Positions 1-8,596 of a stretch of DNA of 35,897 nt are shown here, piece after piece. The DNA lies in contig JAFTSM010000012.1 in the NCBI GenBank assembly GCA_017467305.1, positions 1 to 35,897 on the forward strand, written 5' to 3'. Position 1 is the stretch's first letter. Each line of letters begins with the position of its first letter. A program made the position numbers and the translations under genes. The notes under the pieces were generated by a model. The model searched no databases, was not told the DNA's origin, and saw only the letters and a program-made list of their open reading frames with translations. The DNA is from Candidatus Gastranaerophilales bacterium. Its GTDB lineage: Bacteria; Cyanobacteriota; Vampirovibrionia; Gastranaerophilales; Gastranaerophilaceae.

Positions 1-3
1 TAT

Positions 4-230
4 AAAATAAGTGTGATTTTCAATCCGTTCAATAATAATTATTTTCTTAAGTTCAGCATAAAAGCAATTCAAACTCGCTCACGCTCAAACAGTGAATTGC
101 CGTGATGTTTACTTCACTAAAGAAAATTAAATTATTATTTCACCTACATTTCATTTCGGATACAGGCTCATTTCTGCTCACTACGTTGTGCGAATTCGCT
201 TTGTAAAGTCATTCAAATCACACTTATTTT
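4..230. repeat. MITE-like element with terminal inverted repeats
   Basis: A perfect 16-bp inverted repeat (AAAATAAGTGTGATTT at 4-19 and its complement at 215-230) bounds 195 bp without an ORF. Nested inside are a second inverted pair, GCAATTCA (64-71) with TGAATTGC (93-100), and an A/T-rich imperfect pair near 31-48 and 123-147, so much of the element can fold. A short palindrome GCGAATTCGC lies at 190-199. This looks like a non-autonomous miniature transposable element or a large intergenic palindromic repeat. No target-site duplication can be judged at the left end because it lies at the window edge. Confidence 0.5.
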
Positions 231-250
231 GTTTTTTATTATTTTAATAC

Positions 251-284
251 TCTGGATTGCCACGCTTACGCTCGCAAAGACGTA
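251..284. repeat. REP-like palindromic repeat
   Basis: Read on the minus strand, the segment has GTCTTTGCGAGCG followed by taagcg and TGGCAATCCAGA. This closely resembles the widespread REP/BIME-type repeat with TGCGAG...GGCAATCC ends. It lies in the gene-free stretch before the phage genes, next to the MITE-like element. No RAYT transposase is in the window. Confidence 0.5.
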
Positions 285-341
285 CTCATAATATTATTTA
301 TGTAATTTCAATGATTTCTATTAATAATCAATTTATTTAGT

Positions 342-400
342 ACAATTTCGCAATTGTCATTTTTATAGGCTACGGGTTAATCCGTAGTCTATTTTCTTTG
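342..400 (+). promoter_or_regulatory. dyad and hairpin upstream of the endolysin
   Basis: The dyad ACAATT-TCGC-AATTGT lies at 342-357 and overlaps TTGTCA (354-359), a plausible -35 box. A hairpin CTACGG-gttaat-CCGTAG (370-387) followed by a T-rich run ends just before the ribosome binding site AAAGGA of the endolysin. It could be a weak terminator for upstream transcription or a structured 5' leader; the sequence does not decide. The 231-410 stretch otherwise shows only the REP-like repeat. Confidence 0.3.
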
Positions 401-410
401 AAAGGATTCT

Positions 411-863
411 ATGAAAAACGATATTAATTTTCAAAATGCGATTAACCATTTGTTTAAGTTAGAAGGTGGTTACTCTAATAACAAATATGATAAAGGTGGT
501 GAAACTAATTATGGCATTGCTCAAAAAACTTATAGTGCGTATCTTAAAAAGCAAAATCTTCAAAATAAAACTGTAAAAACAATTACAAAAGAAGAAGCAA
601 CCAAAATTTATTACGAAGAATATTGGCTTTTATCTGGTGCAAATAAAATAAATGATTTTAAATTAGCATATCTTCTCTTTGATTCTAGTGTAAATCACGG
701 AGTTAGTACTGCCAAGAAAATGTATAAAAACTCACAATCTGATTTTGATAAATTTATAAATTTAAGGCGCGAAAAATATCTTTTGATTGTTAAAAACAAT
801 CCAACACAAAAAAATTTCTTGAAAGGTTGGTTAAATCGTCTTACTTACATCCACAATCTATAG
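411..863 (+). CDS. phage endolysin, GH108 N-acetylmuramidase
   Basis: This 150-aa protein is a peptidoglycan hydrolase of the glycosyl hydrolase 108 family, expected to cleave the glycan backbone and lyse the host at the end of phage growth. The family hallmark LEGGY is at residues 17-21, with Glu18 as the predicted catalytic acid. It is followed by DKGGETNYGIA (27-37), which is typical of the family. The C-terminal half (about 85-145) fits the short peptidoglycan-binding domain usually attached to it. No signal peptide or membrane segment is visible, so export would need a holin. AAAGGA sits correctly before the ATG. Unusually for a T7-like gene order, the lysin precedes the portal gene and is separated from it by a terminator. 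Confidence 0.87.
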   Translation: MKNDINFQNAINHLFKLEGGYSNNKYDKGGETNYGIAQKTYSAYLKKQNLQNKTVKTITKEEATKIYYEEYWLLSGANKINDFKLAYLLFDSSVNHGVSTAKKMYKNSQSDFDKFINLRREKYLLIVKNNPTQKNFLKGWLNRLTYIHNL

Positions 864-878
864 TTTATTCTTTCTTAT

Positions 879-905
879 TGCCGTGTTTTTCACGGCATTT
901 TCTTT
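879..905 (+). terminator. intrinsic terminator after endolysin
   Basis: The 7-bp stem TGCCGTG/CACGGCA (879-885 and 891-897) with a five-T loop is followed by TTTTCTTT. It separates the endolysin from the structural genes. Confidence 0.75.
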
Positions 906-981
906 AAAACAATCTTAAATTATGCCACTGAATTATTCGGTATATAGCTTTTAATACAAATTTAATGGAAGGAGAAAAATT

Positions 982-1182
982 ATGTGCTTATCTGCAAAAG
1001 TTGAAAAGGTAAAAGAATCAGAAAAAATTAAATCGCCAACTAATGCTGATGCTTCATTACAAAAATCAACAGCTGAAAATAGAAGAATTGAAAGTGCTTT
1101 GGCTTCTGAAAATATTAGAACCTCAAACAATGGATTAGATGACGAAGTTTCTGTTTCTAAGAAAAAATTATTAGGGGAATAA
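982..1182 (+). CDS. small phage protein before the portal gene
   Basis: This is a 66-aa hydrophilic, Lys/Ser-rich protein with a strong ribosome binding site (GGAAGGAG) 6-7 bases before ATG. The C-terminal NNGLDDEVSVSKKKLLGE resembles the tail of short proteins found just upstream of portal genes in podoviruses (T7 gp7.3-like position), which are minor virion components. The stop codon is one base away from the portal ATG, and the portal's ribosome site (AGGGGAA) lies within its last codons, so the two are translationally coupled. The virion role is inferred from position and the tail motif only. Confidence 0.65.
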   Translation: MCLSAKVEKVKESEKIKSPTNADASLQKSTAENRRIESALASENIRTSNNGLDDEVSVSKKKLLGE

Positions 1183-1183
1183 T

Positions 1184-2839
1184 ATGAAGAAAAAGAACTC
1201 TTATTCAAAAAGTTATTTTAATTCCAGAAGAATGGAAATGGAGGTTGCTTATAATACATTGAAAGCTGATTGGCAAGATTTAGCTGATTATTTTTTACCT
1301 CGTTCTGTTCGTTTCTTAGCTCGTAACGTTAACAAACAACCAGCAAAAAATAAGAAAATAAAGGATTCTACTCCGTTAATAGCTGTTAGAAACTTTTCTT
1401 CTGGTATGATGTCTGGTGCAACAAACCCTGCTACAAATTGGTTTAAAGTTCGTGTCCGTGGCTATCAACCAGAAACAAGTTATGAAGTTAAAACTTGGTG
1501 CAATAGTGTTGAAATATTATTGCGTGATATTTTTAACTCCTCTAATTTGTATAGAGTTTTGCCTTCTGTCTATAAACAATTAGGTGTTTTTGGTATTGCT
1601 ACTCTCGCTTTACAAGAAGATGAAACTAGTGTTTTTCGCTGTCAATTATTACCTATAGGTTCATACAGAATAGCAAAAAATTCAAAAGGTGAAATTGATA
1701 CTATTTGCCGTGTGTATATGGAAACAGCTAAAAATCTTTATGATACTTTTGGTGAAGAAAATGTTTCCCAAAATATTTTAAATGCAATAAATTCAAATCG
1801 TTTTGAAGAGATGTTTGAAATTGTTCATTTTGTTGAACCAAATAAAGACTTTATGCCAGATTCTGTTTGGGCAGAAGATAAAGCTTTTATATCTGTTTAC
1901 TATGAATATGCTTCAAATGAAGAAAAGTTTTTATCTAAAAGTGGTTTTGATAGGTTTCCTTATGCTGTTTTTGAGTCTGAAGTCAATGGCGAAGATATTT
2001 ACCCTTGTGAGTGTCCTGGAGTTAATGCTCTGCCAGATGTCAAACAGCTTATGAGTATGGTAATTGATGAGGGTAAAGCTGTAAAGAAAATGATTAGTCC
2101 AACCTATAAAGGTCCAGCTAGCTTAAAAAACAAAAAGATGATAGATGCCCCAGCTGCTTTTATTGAAGAGGATGAAAATGGCAGAGGGCTATCTCCTATT
2201 TATGAAGTAAATCCGAGAGTTTTAGAGGTAGATTCTATAATTGAAAAATTAAAAGAGTCTATTAAAGAAATATTTTATAATGATTTATTCTCTATGATTT
2301 TAAACACAGCTGAACGCTCTAGAACTGCAACAGAGGTCAATGAACTAAAAGAAGAAAAAATGGTGCTTTTATCTCCATTACTTCAACAAATTCATTCTGG
2401 CTTAAATGTAATTATAGATTGGGTCTTTGAAGAGTGTATAAAATTAAATATTCTGCCAGAACCTCCAGAAGAAATTATGGGTTCAAATATGGATATTGAA
2501 TTTGTCTCAACACTTGCTCAAGCTCAAAAAGCAACTAAAATTGCTGCGATGGAAAGATTTACAACATTTACTGTCAACTTGGCTAACAGCATTGATCCTA
2601 TTCTTGCTAAGAAAATCAATGCTAGCAAGGTGATTGATGACTATGCTGATTACGTTAATATCTCTCCAGAACAAATTGTTCCTACGCGAGAAATAGAACG
2701 ACAACAACAACAGCAAGAAGAATTCCAAAAACAACAGCAAACAATTGAACAGGCTAAACAAGGTGTTGAAATTATTCAAAATATTGCTGGTACTGATGTT
2801 GCTGGTGGGGATTTGATGGAAAGACTTGGTATTTTATAA
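1184..2839 (+). CDS. phage head-tail connector (portal) protein
   Basis: This 551-aa protein matches the podovirus head-to-tail connecting protein family (T7 gp8 type), the dodecameric ring through which DNA enters and leaves the capsid. Visible hallmarks are the N-terminal W-x-DLADYFLPR (about 29-39), the segment FSSGMMSGATNPATNWFKV (about 71-89) and a RSRTATEVNE helix near 380-390. The C-terminus is Gln-rich (about 505-525) and likely a flexible barrel/crown region. Length is normal for the family. It leads the morphogenesis genes. A terminase large subunit, normally adjacent to the portal, is not found here. Confidence 0.92.
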   Translation: MKKKNSYSKSYFNSRRMEMEVAYNTLKADWQDLADYFLPRSVRFLARNVNKQPAKNKKIKDSTPLIAVRNFSSGMMSGATNPATNWFKVRVRGYQPETSYEVKTWCNSVEILLRDIFNSSNLYRVLPSVYKQLGVFGIATLALQEDETSVFRCQLLPIGSYRIAKNSKGEIDTICRVYMETAKNLYDTFGEENVSQNILNAINSNRFEEMFEIVHFVEPNKDFMPDSVWAEDKAFISVYYEYASNEEKFLSKSGFDRFPYAVFESEVNGEDIYPCECPGVNALPDVKQLMSMVIDEGKAVKKMISPTYKGPASLKNKKMIDAPAAFIEEDENGRGLSPIYEVNPRVLEVDSIIEKLKESIKEIFYNDLFSMILNTAERSRTATEVNELKEEKMVLLSPLLQQIHSGLNVIIDWVFEECIKLNILPEPPEEIMGSNMDIEFVSTLAQAQKATKIAAMERFTTFTVNLANSIDPILAKKINASKVIDDYADYVNISPEQIVPTREIERQQQQQEEFQKQQQTIEQAKQGVEIIQNIAGTDVAGGDLMERLGIL

Positions 2840-2858
2840 GAATTTGAAAGGGAAAAAT

Positions 2859-3449
2859 ATGTTTCAAAAAAATGAAAATCAAAATTTAGCCTTAGGTATG
2901 ACTGATTTTGAACAGATTACTGATGAAAAAATTGTGGATGCTATTCCTACAGATGAAGGTTACTTTGGAAAACCAGAACAATATGATTATTCTGATGTTC
3001 TACTTCCAACTAATTATGGTTATGACGAGGCTTTATTAAATGAATTTAATGAATTAGCTGCAAAGTATAATCTATCTCAAAAAAGTGCAAATGAATTAAT
3101 GTCTATGGCAGTGAAACTAACACAGCTTACAGATTCTAACATCTTAAAAGCTCAAGCAGAACAACATAGACAAACTGTTGAAAATTACAAACGCACATTA
3201 ATTAATGATAGCGAAATTGGTGGGGCTAATTTTGAAAAAACAATGAAAACTGCAAATGTTGCATATACACAATTTGCTGACGAAGAAGTCCAAAAATTAT
3301 TGCAAGAGACTGGTTTAAATTGTCACCCTCAAGTGGTGAAAATGTTCTATAACATAGGTCTTAAAATGCAAAATGATTATATTTATGGTGCAAATGCTGC
3401 TGCAGTTCAAAAAGAAAATAGGGAAGATATTCTTTTCCCTACTATGTAG
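2859..3449 (+). CDS. phage scaffold-like capsid assembly protein
   Basis: This is a 196-aa acidic, Gln/Asn-rich, largely helical protein between portal and capsid genes, the place of the scaffolding protein in podoviruses (T7 gp9, BPP-1 Bbp18). A segment at about 50-85 (LLNEFNELAAKYNLSQKSAN) follows the helix-plus-LSQ pattern seen in such scaffolds. I chose the ATG at 2859 because AAAGGG lies 6-7 bases upstream; an upstream in-frame GTG/TTG-type extension has no such site. It probably guides capsid assembly and is lost from the mature particle. The function is inferred from position and composition. Confidence 0.7.
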   Translation: MFQKNENQNLALGMTDFEQITDEKIVDAIPTDEGYFGKPEQYDYSDVLLPTNYGYDEALLNEFNELAAKYNLSQKSANELMSMAVKLTQLTDSNILKAQAEQHRQTVENYKRTLINDSEIGGANFEKTMKTANVAYTQFADEEVQKLLQETGLNCHPQVVKMFYNIGLKMQNDYIYGANAAAVQKENREDILFPTM

Positions 3450-3474
3450 TACAAAAAAATGAAAGGAAAATCAA

Positions 3475-4470
3475 ATGGCAACTTTAGGTGCTAATTATTT
3501 AACATTGGCAGATAGATTTAAAAGAACTGAAAATGGTAAAATCGCTGCTGAAATTATTGAAATGATGTCTGAAACAAATGAAGTTTTACAAGACGCTAAT
3601 GCTCTTCAATGTAATGATGGAACAAATCACATTACAACTATTAGAACTGGGCTTCCATCTGCTGTATTTAGAAATCTATATGGCTATGTACCTAGCTCTA
3701 AATCTACAACTGAACAAGTAAAAGATGTTACTGGCATGTTAGAAACATATTCTATTGTTGATGTTGATTTAGTTGATAAATCTGAAAATCCTAAATTATT
3801 TAGATTATCAGAATCTTCTGCATTTATTGAAGCAATGAACCAAAAACTTCAAGAAACAATCTTTTACGGTAGCATAAAAGAAAATGCTGCAGCTTTTGAT
3901 GGTTTAACTGCTAGATATGCTAAAAAATCAGCTGATACTAAGAAAATTGGTTCAAATATTATTGATGCTGGTGGAAAAGCTGATGATAATACTTCAATTT
4001 GGTTTGTAACTTGGGGGGATTTACATACTTCTTTATTATACCCTCAAGGTTCTCTTGCTGGTGTTCAACACAAAGATGACGGTGTATTAACTGAAACAAG
4101 CGCTACTGGTGGAAAAAGAAAAGTTTACCAAGACCATTACAAAATGGATGTTGGTTTATCAGTTCGTGATTGGCGTTCAACTTGCCGTATTGCAAACATT
4201 AGCATTGCAAACTTGGCGTCAACTTCTGCTGCTGATTTAGAAGAGCTTTTAAACAAGGCATATTACAAAATTAGAAGATTTGCTAAAACTGGTAAAACTT
4301 GTATCTATTGCAACTCTACTGTTCTTATGTATTTCGAAGCTCAATTAAAAGCTAAAACTAATGTTAACTTCACTATCAAGGAATATTTAAATGACAACAT
4401 TTTACATTACAAAAATATTCCAATCCGTGAATGTGAACAAATTACTTGTACAGAAGATTTAGTATCTTAG
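3475..4470 (+). CDS. phage major capsid protein
   Basis: This 331-aa protein should form the icosahedral shell. The pattern WGDLHTSLLYPQGSLAGVQ (near 178-196), followed by YQDHYKMDVGLSVRDWR (about 219-235) and RIANI, is characteristic of podovirus capsid proteins of the BPP-1-like group, which have an HK97-type fold. It begins MATLGANYLTLADRFKR, as is common in these proteins. It has a good ribosome site (AAAGGAAA) and lies directly ahead of the Bbp16-type cement gene, the same order as in Bordetella phage BPP-1. Five cysteines fall in the C-terminal third. Codon use matches a well-expressed gene. Confidence 0.9.
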   Translation: MATLGANYLTLADRFKRTENGKIAAEIIEMMSETNEVLQDANALQCNDGTNHITTIRTGLPSAVFRNLYGYVPSSKSTTEQVKDVTGMLETYSIVDVDLVDKSENPKLFRLSESSAFIEAMNQKLQETIFYGSIKENAAAFDGLTARYAKKSADTKKIGSNIIDAGGKADDNTSIWFVTWGDLHTSLLYPQGSLAGVQHKDDGVLTETSATGGKRKVYQDHYKMDVGLSVRDWRSTCRIANISIANLASTSAADLEELLNKAYYKIRRFAKTGKTCIYCNSTVLMYFEAQLKAKTNVNFTIKEYLNDNILHYKNIPIRECEQITCTEDLVS

Positions 4471-4486
4471 AAGAAAGGAAATAAAA

Positions 4487-4888
4487 ATGATATTAGATGA
4501 ACAAGGTTTATTTTCAAATAATCAAAAAATAACAGCAAGTGCTGAATCAGAAAATATTTTGGATTTAGGGAAAAGAGAAGTTTCTTTTGGTACACCTATT
4601 GAATTATTTATTCAAGTTTCTGAAGAATTTAATAATTTAACAGCTTTAGATATTAAAGTTCAAACTGCGACTGATGAAGAGTTTTCTGATCCAGTTGATT
4701 TGATTGAACAAACAATGACTCTTGATGAATTAGTAAAAGGTGCTGTTTCTTCTATTAAATTTTTACCAAAAGGTAATCTTGGTTATATGCGCTTATTTTA
4801 TACAGTTACTGGTTCTAATCCAACAACTGGCAAAATTTTAGCTGGGATTACTGCTGGTGCTCAAGAAAGTTTCCATAATATAGGTTAA
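4487..4888 (+). CDS. Bbp16-family capsid cement protein
   Basis: This 133-aa protein resembles the Bbp16 family of capsid cement proteins, which sit on the outside of the BPP-1 shell and stabilise it. It has the family-like start MILDEQGLFSNNQKITASAES, an ILDLG motif, an FIQVSEEF strand, a LPKGNLGYMRLFYTV segment and a terminal TTGKILAGITAG. The fold is a small beta jelly roll in the family. It follows the capsid gene by 16 bp with its own GAAAGGAA site and is ended by a strong terminator. Confidence 0.85.
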   Translation: MILDEQGLFSNNQKITASAESENILDLGKREVSFGTPIELFIQVSEEFNNLTALDIKVQTATDEEFSDPVDLIEQTMTLDELVKGAVSSIKFLPKGNLGYMRLFYTVTGSNPTTGKILAGITAGAQESFHNIG

Positions 4889-4914
4889 ACATATCCTCAT
4901 ACTTTTTAGTCTTT

Positions 4915-4950
4915 GAGTGTCCACTTATAAAGTGGGCACTCTTTCTTTAA
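4915..4950 (+). terminator. intrinsic terminator after capsid genes
   Basis: The stem GAGTGTCCACTT/AAGTGGGCACTC (4915-4926 with 4930-4941, one G-T pair) has a 3-base loop and is followed by a T-rich run. It splits the head genes from the tail genes. Confidence 0.85.
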
Positions 4951-4968
4951 ATCAAAAAAGGAGTAAAA

Positions 4969-5559
4969 ATGAATTACACAAAAGCAAAAATATTTAATAT
5001 TACATTGAAAAATTTAAGAGTAAGTGTTGGTATCCAAAGCTCTAATCAAACAGATAAAAATACAGTTGTTCTAAATGAATTTTATGAAGTGGCTAGAGAA
5101 CAAGTTCTTAAAGATTTTGATTGGAATTTCGCAAATTCTTATAGAGAATTAACTCTTACTGGTAATATTCCACAAAATCCAAAATTTTTATATGAATATG
5201 ATTATCCAAATGATTGTGTGTTCGCTCGTGAAATTATTCCATATGTAGATAGTGATTTAGTTGAGTTTGAAATAGCTTCAAATGCAACTGGGCAAAAGGT
5301 AATTAATTCTAACCAAACTCCAGCTGTTTTGCGTTACACAAAATTAGTAGAAAATGAAACATTTTATTCCACAGAATTTGTTATGGCGCTCTGTTGGTAT
5401 CTTGCATTTCTCGCTGCACCGGCAATTACCGGAAATCGTGCAATACAAAGTGATTGTATGAGTGTTTACACAAATATTCTTGCAAAATCAAAAGTGATGA
5501 ATGCCTCTGAAGGTTTTATCAAAGATACATCTACTTGCTCTTGGTTAGATGCAAGATAG
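4969..5559 (+). CDS. phage tail tubular protein A (T7 gp11-like)
   Basis: This 196-aa protein fits the tail tubular protein A family, a gatekeeper ring joining portal and nozzle. Supporting features are EFYEVAREQVLKDFDWNFA (about 37-55), the YEYDYPNDCVFAREI segment (about 71-85) and the Tyr-rich LRYTK followed by ALCWYLAFLAAPAITG near 138-153. Length is typical. A clear AAAGGAG site precedes ATG. It is followed 8 bp later by tail tubular protein B, the conserved order in T7-like and BPP-1-like phages. Confidence 0.87.
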   Translation: MNYTKAKIFNITLKNLRVSVGIQSSNQTDKNTVVLNEFYEVAREQVLKDFDWNFANSYRELTLTGNIPQNPKFLYEYDYPNDCVFAREIIPYVDSDLVEFEIASNATGQKVINSNQTPAVLRYTKLVENETFYSTEFVMALCWYLAFLAAPAITGNRAIQSDCMSVYTNILAKSKVMNASEGFIKDTSTCSWLDAR

Positions 5560-5567
5560 GAGATTTT

Positions 5568-7613
5568 ATGACTAGATATACACAAAAATCTTTTACTGGT
5601 GGAGAATTAAGTCCAGCTTTATATTCTAGAAATGATTTAGCAAAGTATGTTATTGGGTTAAAAACTTTAAAAAATGGGTTTGTTAGAGCAGAAGGTTGCG
5701 TTAGTAATAGAACGGGGCTTGAGTTCATTTGTGAGGTTAAAGATTCTTCTACATCTGTTAGGTTGCTTCCGTTTTCTTTTAATACTGAACAAACATATAT
5801 TATCGAACTTGGAAATAATTATGCTAGGTTTGTTAAAAATGCTGGTCAGATTAAAAGTGATGATGCTCCAGTTGAAATTGAAACTCCGTTTTTAGAAAAA
5901 GATTTATTTAACATAAAATATGCACAAAATGCTGATGTTTTAACTTTGTGTCATAATGAATATTCTCCTTATGAACTCTCTAGAGAATCACATTATGTCT
6001 GGAAATTAGAAACAATTGAGTTTAATCCTAAAATTTCTGCACCTCAAATTACTAATATAACGTGGAAAGGTGGTTCAGAAGAAAAAACCACATACAATTA
6101 TATTGTAACGGCTGTAATGAAAGATTCTTATGAAGAAAGTAATTCTTCAAATATTATGAGTGTTGAAGGTGAAGTTGAATCATATTGGGGTGTTTCTGAC
6201 TATATTAAATTGGAGTTTACTGCTGTTGAAAATGCCATAGAATACAATGTTTATAAAAGTGTAAATGGTATTTATGGCTACATTGGAACAACATCTGATA
6301 CTACTTTTACTGATGACAAAATAGAACCTGATATGACATCTACTGCACCAATTTATACTAACCCATTTAAAGATGGAAATAATCCATCGTGCGTAAATTA
6401 TTTCCAACAACGTAAAGTGTATGCTTGTTTAAAGAATAATCCTCAGCAAGTTGTTACATCTCAAACCTCAACAAATAATAACTTTAATATTTCTAGACCC
6501 TTAAAAACAACTGATAGTATAAACATAACTCTATCAGAACGTGAGGTTAACGAAATTAGACATATTATTGCAATGAATGACTTGATTTTACTAACTTCTG
6601 GCGCTGAATGGAAATTGAATGGTTCTGATGGTGCTTTTACTGCTTCTTCTTCATTGGTTGCTACTCCTCAGAGTTATTATGGTTGTTCGCACGTTCAACC
6701 AGTTGTATCTGGTAATATGATTTTATTTGTTCAATCTGGTGGTAGTGTTGTAAGAGATTTGGGCTATACCTATGTTTCTGATAGTTATGACGGAGAAGAA
6801 CTTTCTATTTTCGCAAATCATTTGTTTGAGGGGAAGCAAGTTATTGATATGGCTTATTCAAAAGAACCTTATAGGATTCTTTGGTGTGTTATGTCTGATG
6901 GAACGCTCAATGCTTTGACTTACAACAAAAAGCAAGAAGTTATTGGTTGGCACAAGCACGAAACAAAAGGAAACTTTGAAACAGTGGCCGTAATTAGAGA
7001 AAATTTTGAAGATGTTCCTTATTTTGTTGTTAAACGTGAGATAAATGGACAAACTAAACGCTACATTGAACGCTTGGCATCTCGCTACATTGAAAAAACT
7101 CAAGATGGAATATTTTTAGATAGTTCTCTTTGCTATGAAGGTGAACCTATAAAAACAATTAAAGGGCTTGAACATTTAGAGGGTGAAACTATAAATCTTT
7201 TAGTCGACGGTTGTGTAGTAGTTGACAAATTGGTAAAAGACGGAACTATTGAACTAGATTATCCTGTTTCAAAAATAGTTGCGGGTTTACCCTATGAATT
7301 TGAACTGGAAACTTTGAATTTAGAAGGAGAGAATACTCAAGGTCTTACCAAAATAGTTAATTCTATTAATGTAATGGTTGATAAATCTAGGGAAGATTTT
7401 TTTGTTATAGGAACAAATGGAGATGTTGTTCAAAATTCTAGAAGTATGAAAAGTATAAATGACCCTAATTATTTACATTCTGGAAATGTTGAACTATATT
7501 CTTTCTCTGACTATTCTGACTGTGCAAATGTGCATATAAAACAAATATATCCATTTCCTTTAACTGTAAATTCTATATCCTTGGATGTAACGGTGGCTGA
7601 TAAAAATGCTTAA
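5568..7613 (+). CDS. phage tail tubular protein B / nozzle (T7 gp12-like)
   Basis: This 681-aa protein begins with TQKSFTGGELSPALYSRNDLAKY, the signature start of podovirus nozzle proteins that carry the fibres and form the distal tail tube. Later segments such as YAQNADVLTLCHNEYSPYEL (about 124-143) and MNDLILLTSGAEWKLNG (about 340-356) also match the family. The ATG at 5568 is preferred because GGAG lies 7 bases upstream; a TTG-led extension inside the previous gene lacks a site. The last 8 bases overlap the next gene, implying coupled translation. Confidence 0.9.
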   Translation: MTRYTQKSFTGGELSPALYSRNDLAKYVIGLKTLKNGFVRAEGCVSNRTGLEFICEVKDSSTSVRLLPFSFNTEQTYIIELGNNYARFVKNAGQIKSDDAPVEIETPFLEKDLFNIKYAQNADVLTLCHNEYSPYELSRESHYVWKLETIEFNPKISAPQITNITWKGGSEEKTTYNYIVTAVMKDSYEESNSSNIMSVEGEVESYWGVSDYIKLEFTAVENAIEYNVYKSVNGIYGYIGTTSDTTFTDDKIEPDMTSTAPIYTNPFKDGNNPSCVNYFQQRKVYACLKNNPQQVVTSQTSTNNNFNISRPLKTTDSINITLSEREVNEIRHIIAMNDLILLTSGAEWKLNGSDGAFTASSSLVATPQSYYGCSHVQPVVSGNMILFVQSGGSVVRDLGYTYVSDSYDGEELSIFANHLFEGKQVIDMAYSKEPYRILWCVMSDGTLNALTYNKKQEVIGWHKHETKGNFETVAVIRENFEDVPYFVVKREINGQTKRYIERLASRYIEKTQDGIFLDSSLCYEGEPIKTIKGLEHLEGETINLLVDGCVVVDKLVKDGTIELDYPVSKIVAGLPYEFELETLNLEGENTQGLTKIVNSINVMVDKSREDFFVIGTNGDVVQNSRSMKSINDPNYLHSGNVELYSFSDYSDCANVHIKQIYPFPLTVNSISLDVTVADKNA

Positions 7614-8085
7614 AAAGTCTAATGATATATTAATTGTGCATCAAATTTTAAAAAATATACGTGATGAAGATAAACAAGAATTAATGGCGTTATTTTCTGA
7701 GGAATGGTATTTGAAAACTATTGAAAGTTTTAAAAATAAAGAATTTCTTGTTCTTTATGGATTTGATGATAAAAAATTGAAAGTTCCAATAGCGATTGGT
7801 GGTATTGATGAAGTTATTGATAAACATAATCGTGTTGCTAGTGTTTGGTTTCTATCCACAAAATGGATTAAAAATAATAAAAGATTATTATTTTCTACTT
7901 TAAAAAATCAAATTTTATTAGCAGAAAAGGATTATGATATCCTTTTTAATTTTATTTATAAATCAAATTTGAAGTTAAAAAGTTGGCTTGAAAAATTGGG
8001 ATTTGTTTTTGGTGATACTTTTTTAAAAGAGTTTCCTCCTAAAAAGGGATTTGAGTTCTTTTATAAATTTATAGAAAGGAATTAG
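7606..8085 (+). CDS. GNAT-like phage protein (T7 gp13-like)
   Basis: This 159-aa protein has the layout of GNAT-fold proteins: an N-terminal strand-helix pair, a central FLVLYGFDD...VPIAIGGIDEV strand region (about 47-71), RVASVWFLST (about 76-85) and the closing SWLEKLGFVFGD (about 128-139). In T7-like phages such a protein (gp13, DUF2833) lies right after the nozzle gene and assists assembly of the internal core. Catalytic activity cannot be judged; the family member in T7 is structural. Its start overlaps the end of the nozzle gene. Confidence 0.68.
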   Translation: MLKKSNDILIVHQILKNIRDEDKQELMALFSEEWYLKTIESFKNKEFLVLYGFDDKKLKVPIAIGGIDEVIDKHNRVASVWFLSTKWIKNNKRLLFSTLKNQILLAEKDYDILFNFIYKSNLKLKSWLEKLGFVFGDTFLKEFPPKKGFEFFYKFIERN

Positions 8086-8095
8086 GTGTACGACA

Positions 8096-8581
8096 ATGGA
8101 CGCTTGGGATATTTTCAATGTTGTTATAAAAGTTGTACAAGCAGCTTTTCAAGTTAAAAAAGCTGTTGAAGTGAGAAAAGAAGCAAAATATCAGACTGAT
8201 ATACTTCGACAAGAAGCTAAACAAGCAAAAGAAGATGCTGCGGATGAAAGACAACAAGGGTTGGATGAAGCTAGAAGAATACGTTTAAAATCAATTTTGA
8301 ATATGAGTGAAATGAAATCAGATATTGCTTCTAACAATATATTATTATCTTCAAAAACGGCCTTAAATCTTGTTACAGATGAAAAATTAAATGGCGAGCT
8401 AGATGCATTAGTTACCCTTCAAAATTCAGAACGAACTGCAGAAAATTATCTTCGACAATCTCAAAAATACTACCAAAATGCTGCACTAAAATCTGCAAGT
8501 AGTAAAAATAATTTGGTAAATTCTGTCTCAAATTCAGTCTTGAATCTTTCTTCAAATATATTGAAAATAGCCCAAAAATAG
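8096..8581 (+). CDS. phage internal virion protein (T7 gp14-like)
   Basis: This 161-aa protein has a hydrophobic helix at about 4-22 followed by a long charged helix (about 23-65: KKAVEVRKEAKYQTD...), then RLKSILNMSEMKSDIASNNI (about 63-82) and a Ser/Asn-rich helical tail. Position after the gp13-like gene and the helix-then-coiled-coil form match internal ejection proteins, which leave the head to build a DNA channel through the host envelope. Sequence resemblance to T7 gp14 is weak, so the assignment rests on order and architecture. Confidence 0.62.
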   Translation: MDAWDIFNVVIKVVQAAFQVKKAVEVRKEAKYQTDILRQEAKQAKEDAADERQQGLDEARRIRLKSILNMSEMKSDIASNNILLSSKTALNLVTDEKLNGELDALVTLQNSERTAENYLRQSQKYYQNAALKSASSKNNLVNSVSNSVLNLSSNILKIAQK

Positions 8582-8596
8582 AGAGAGGAATAATTT

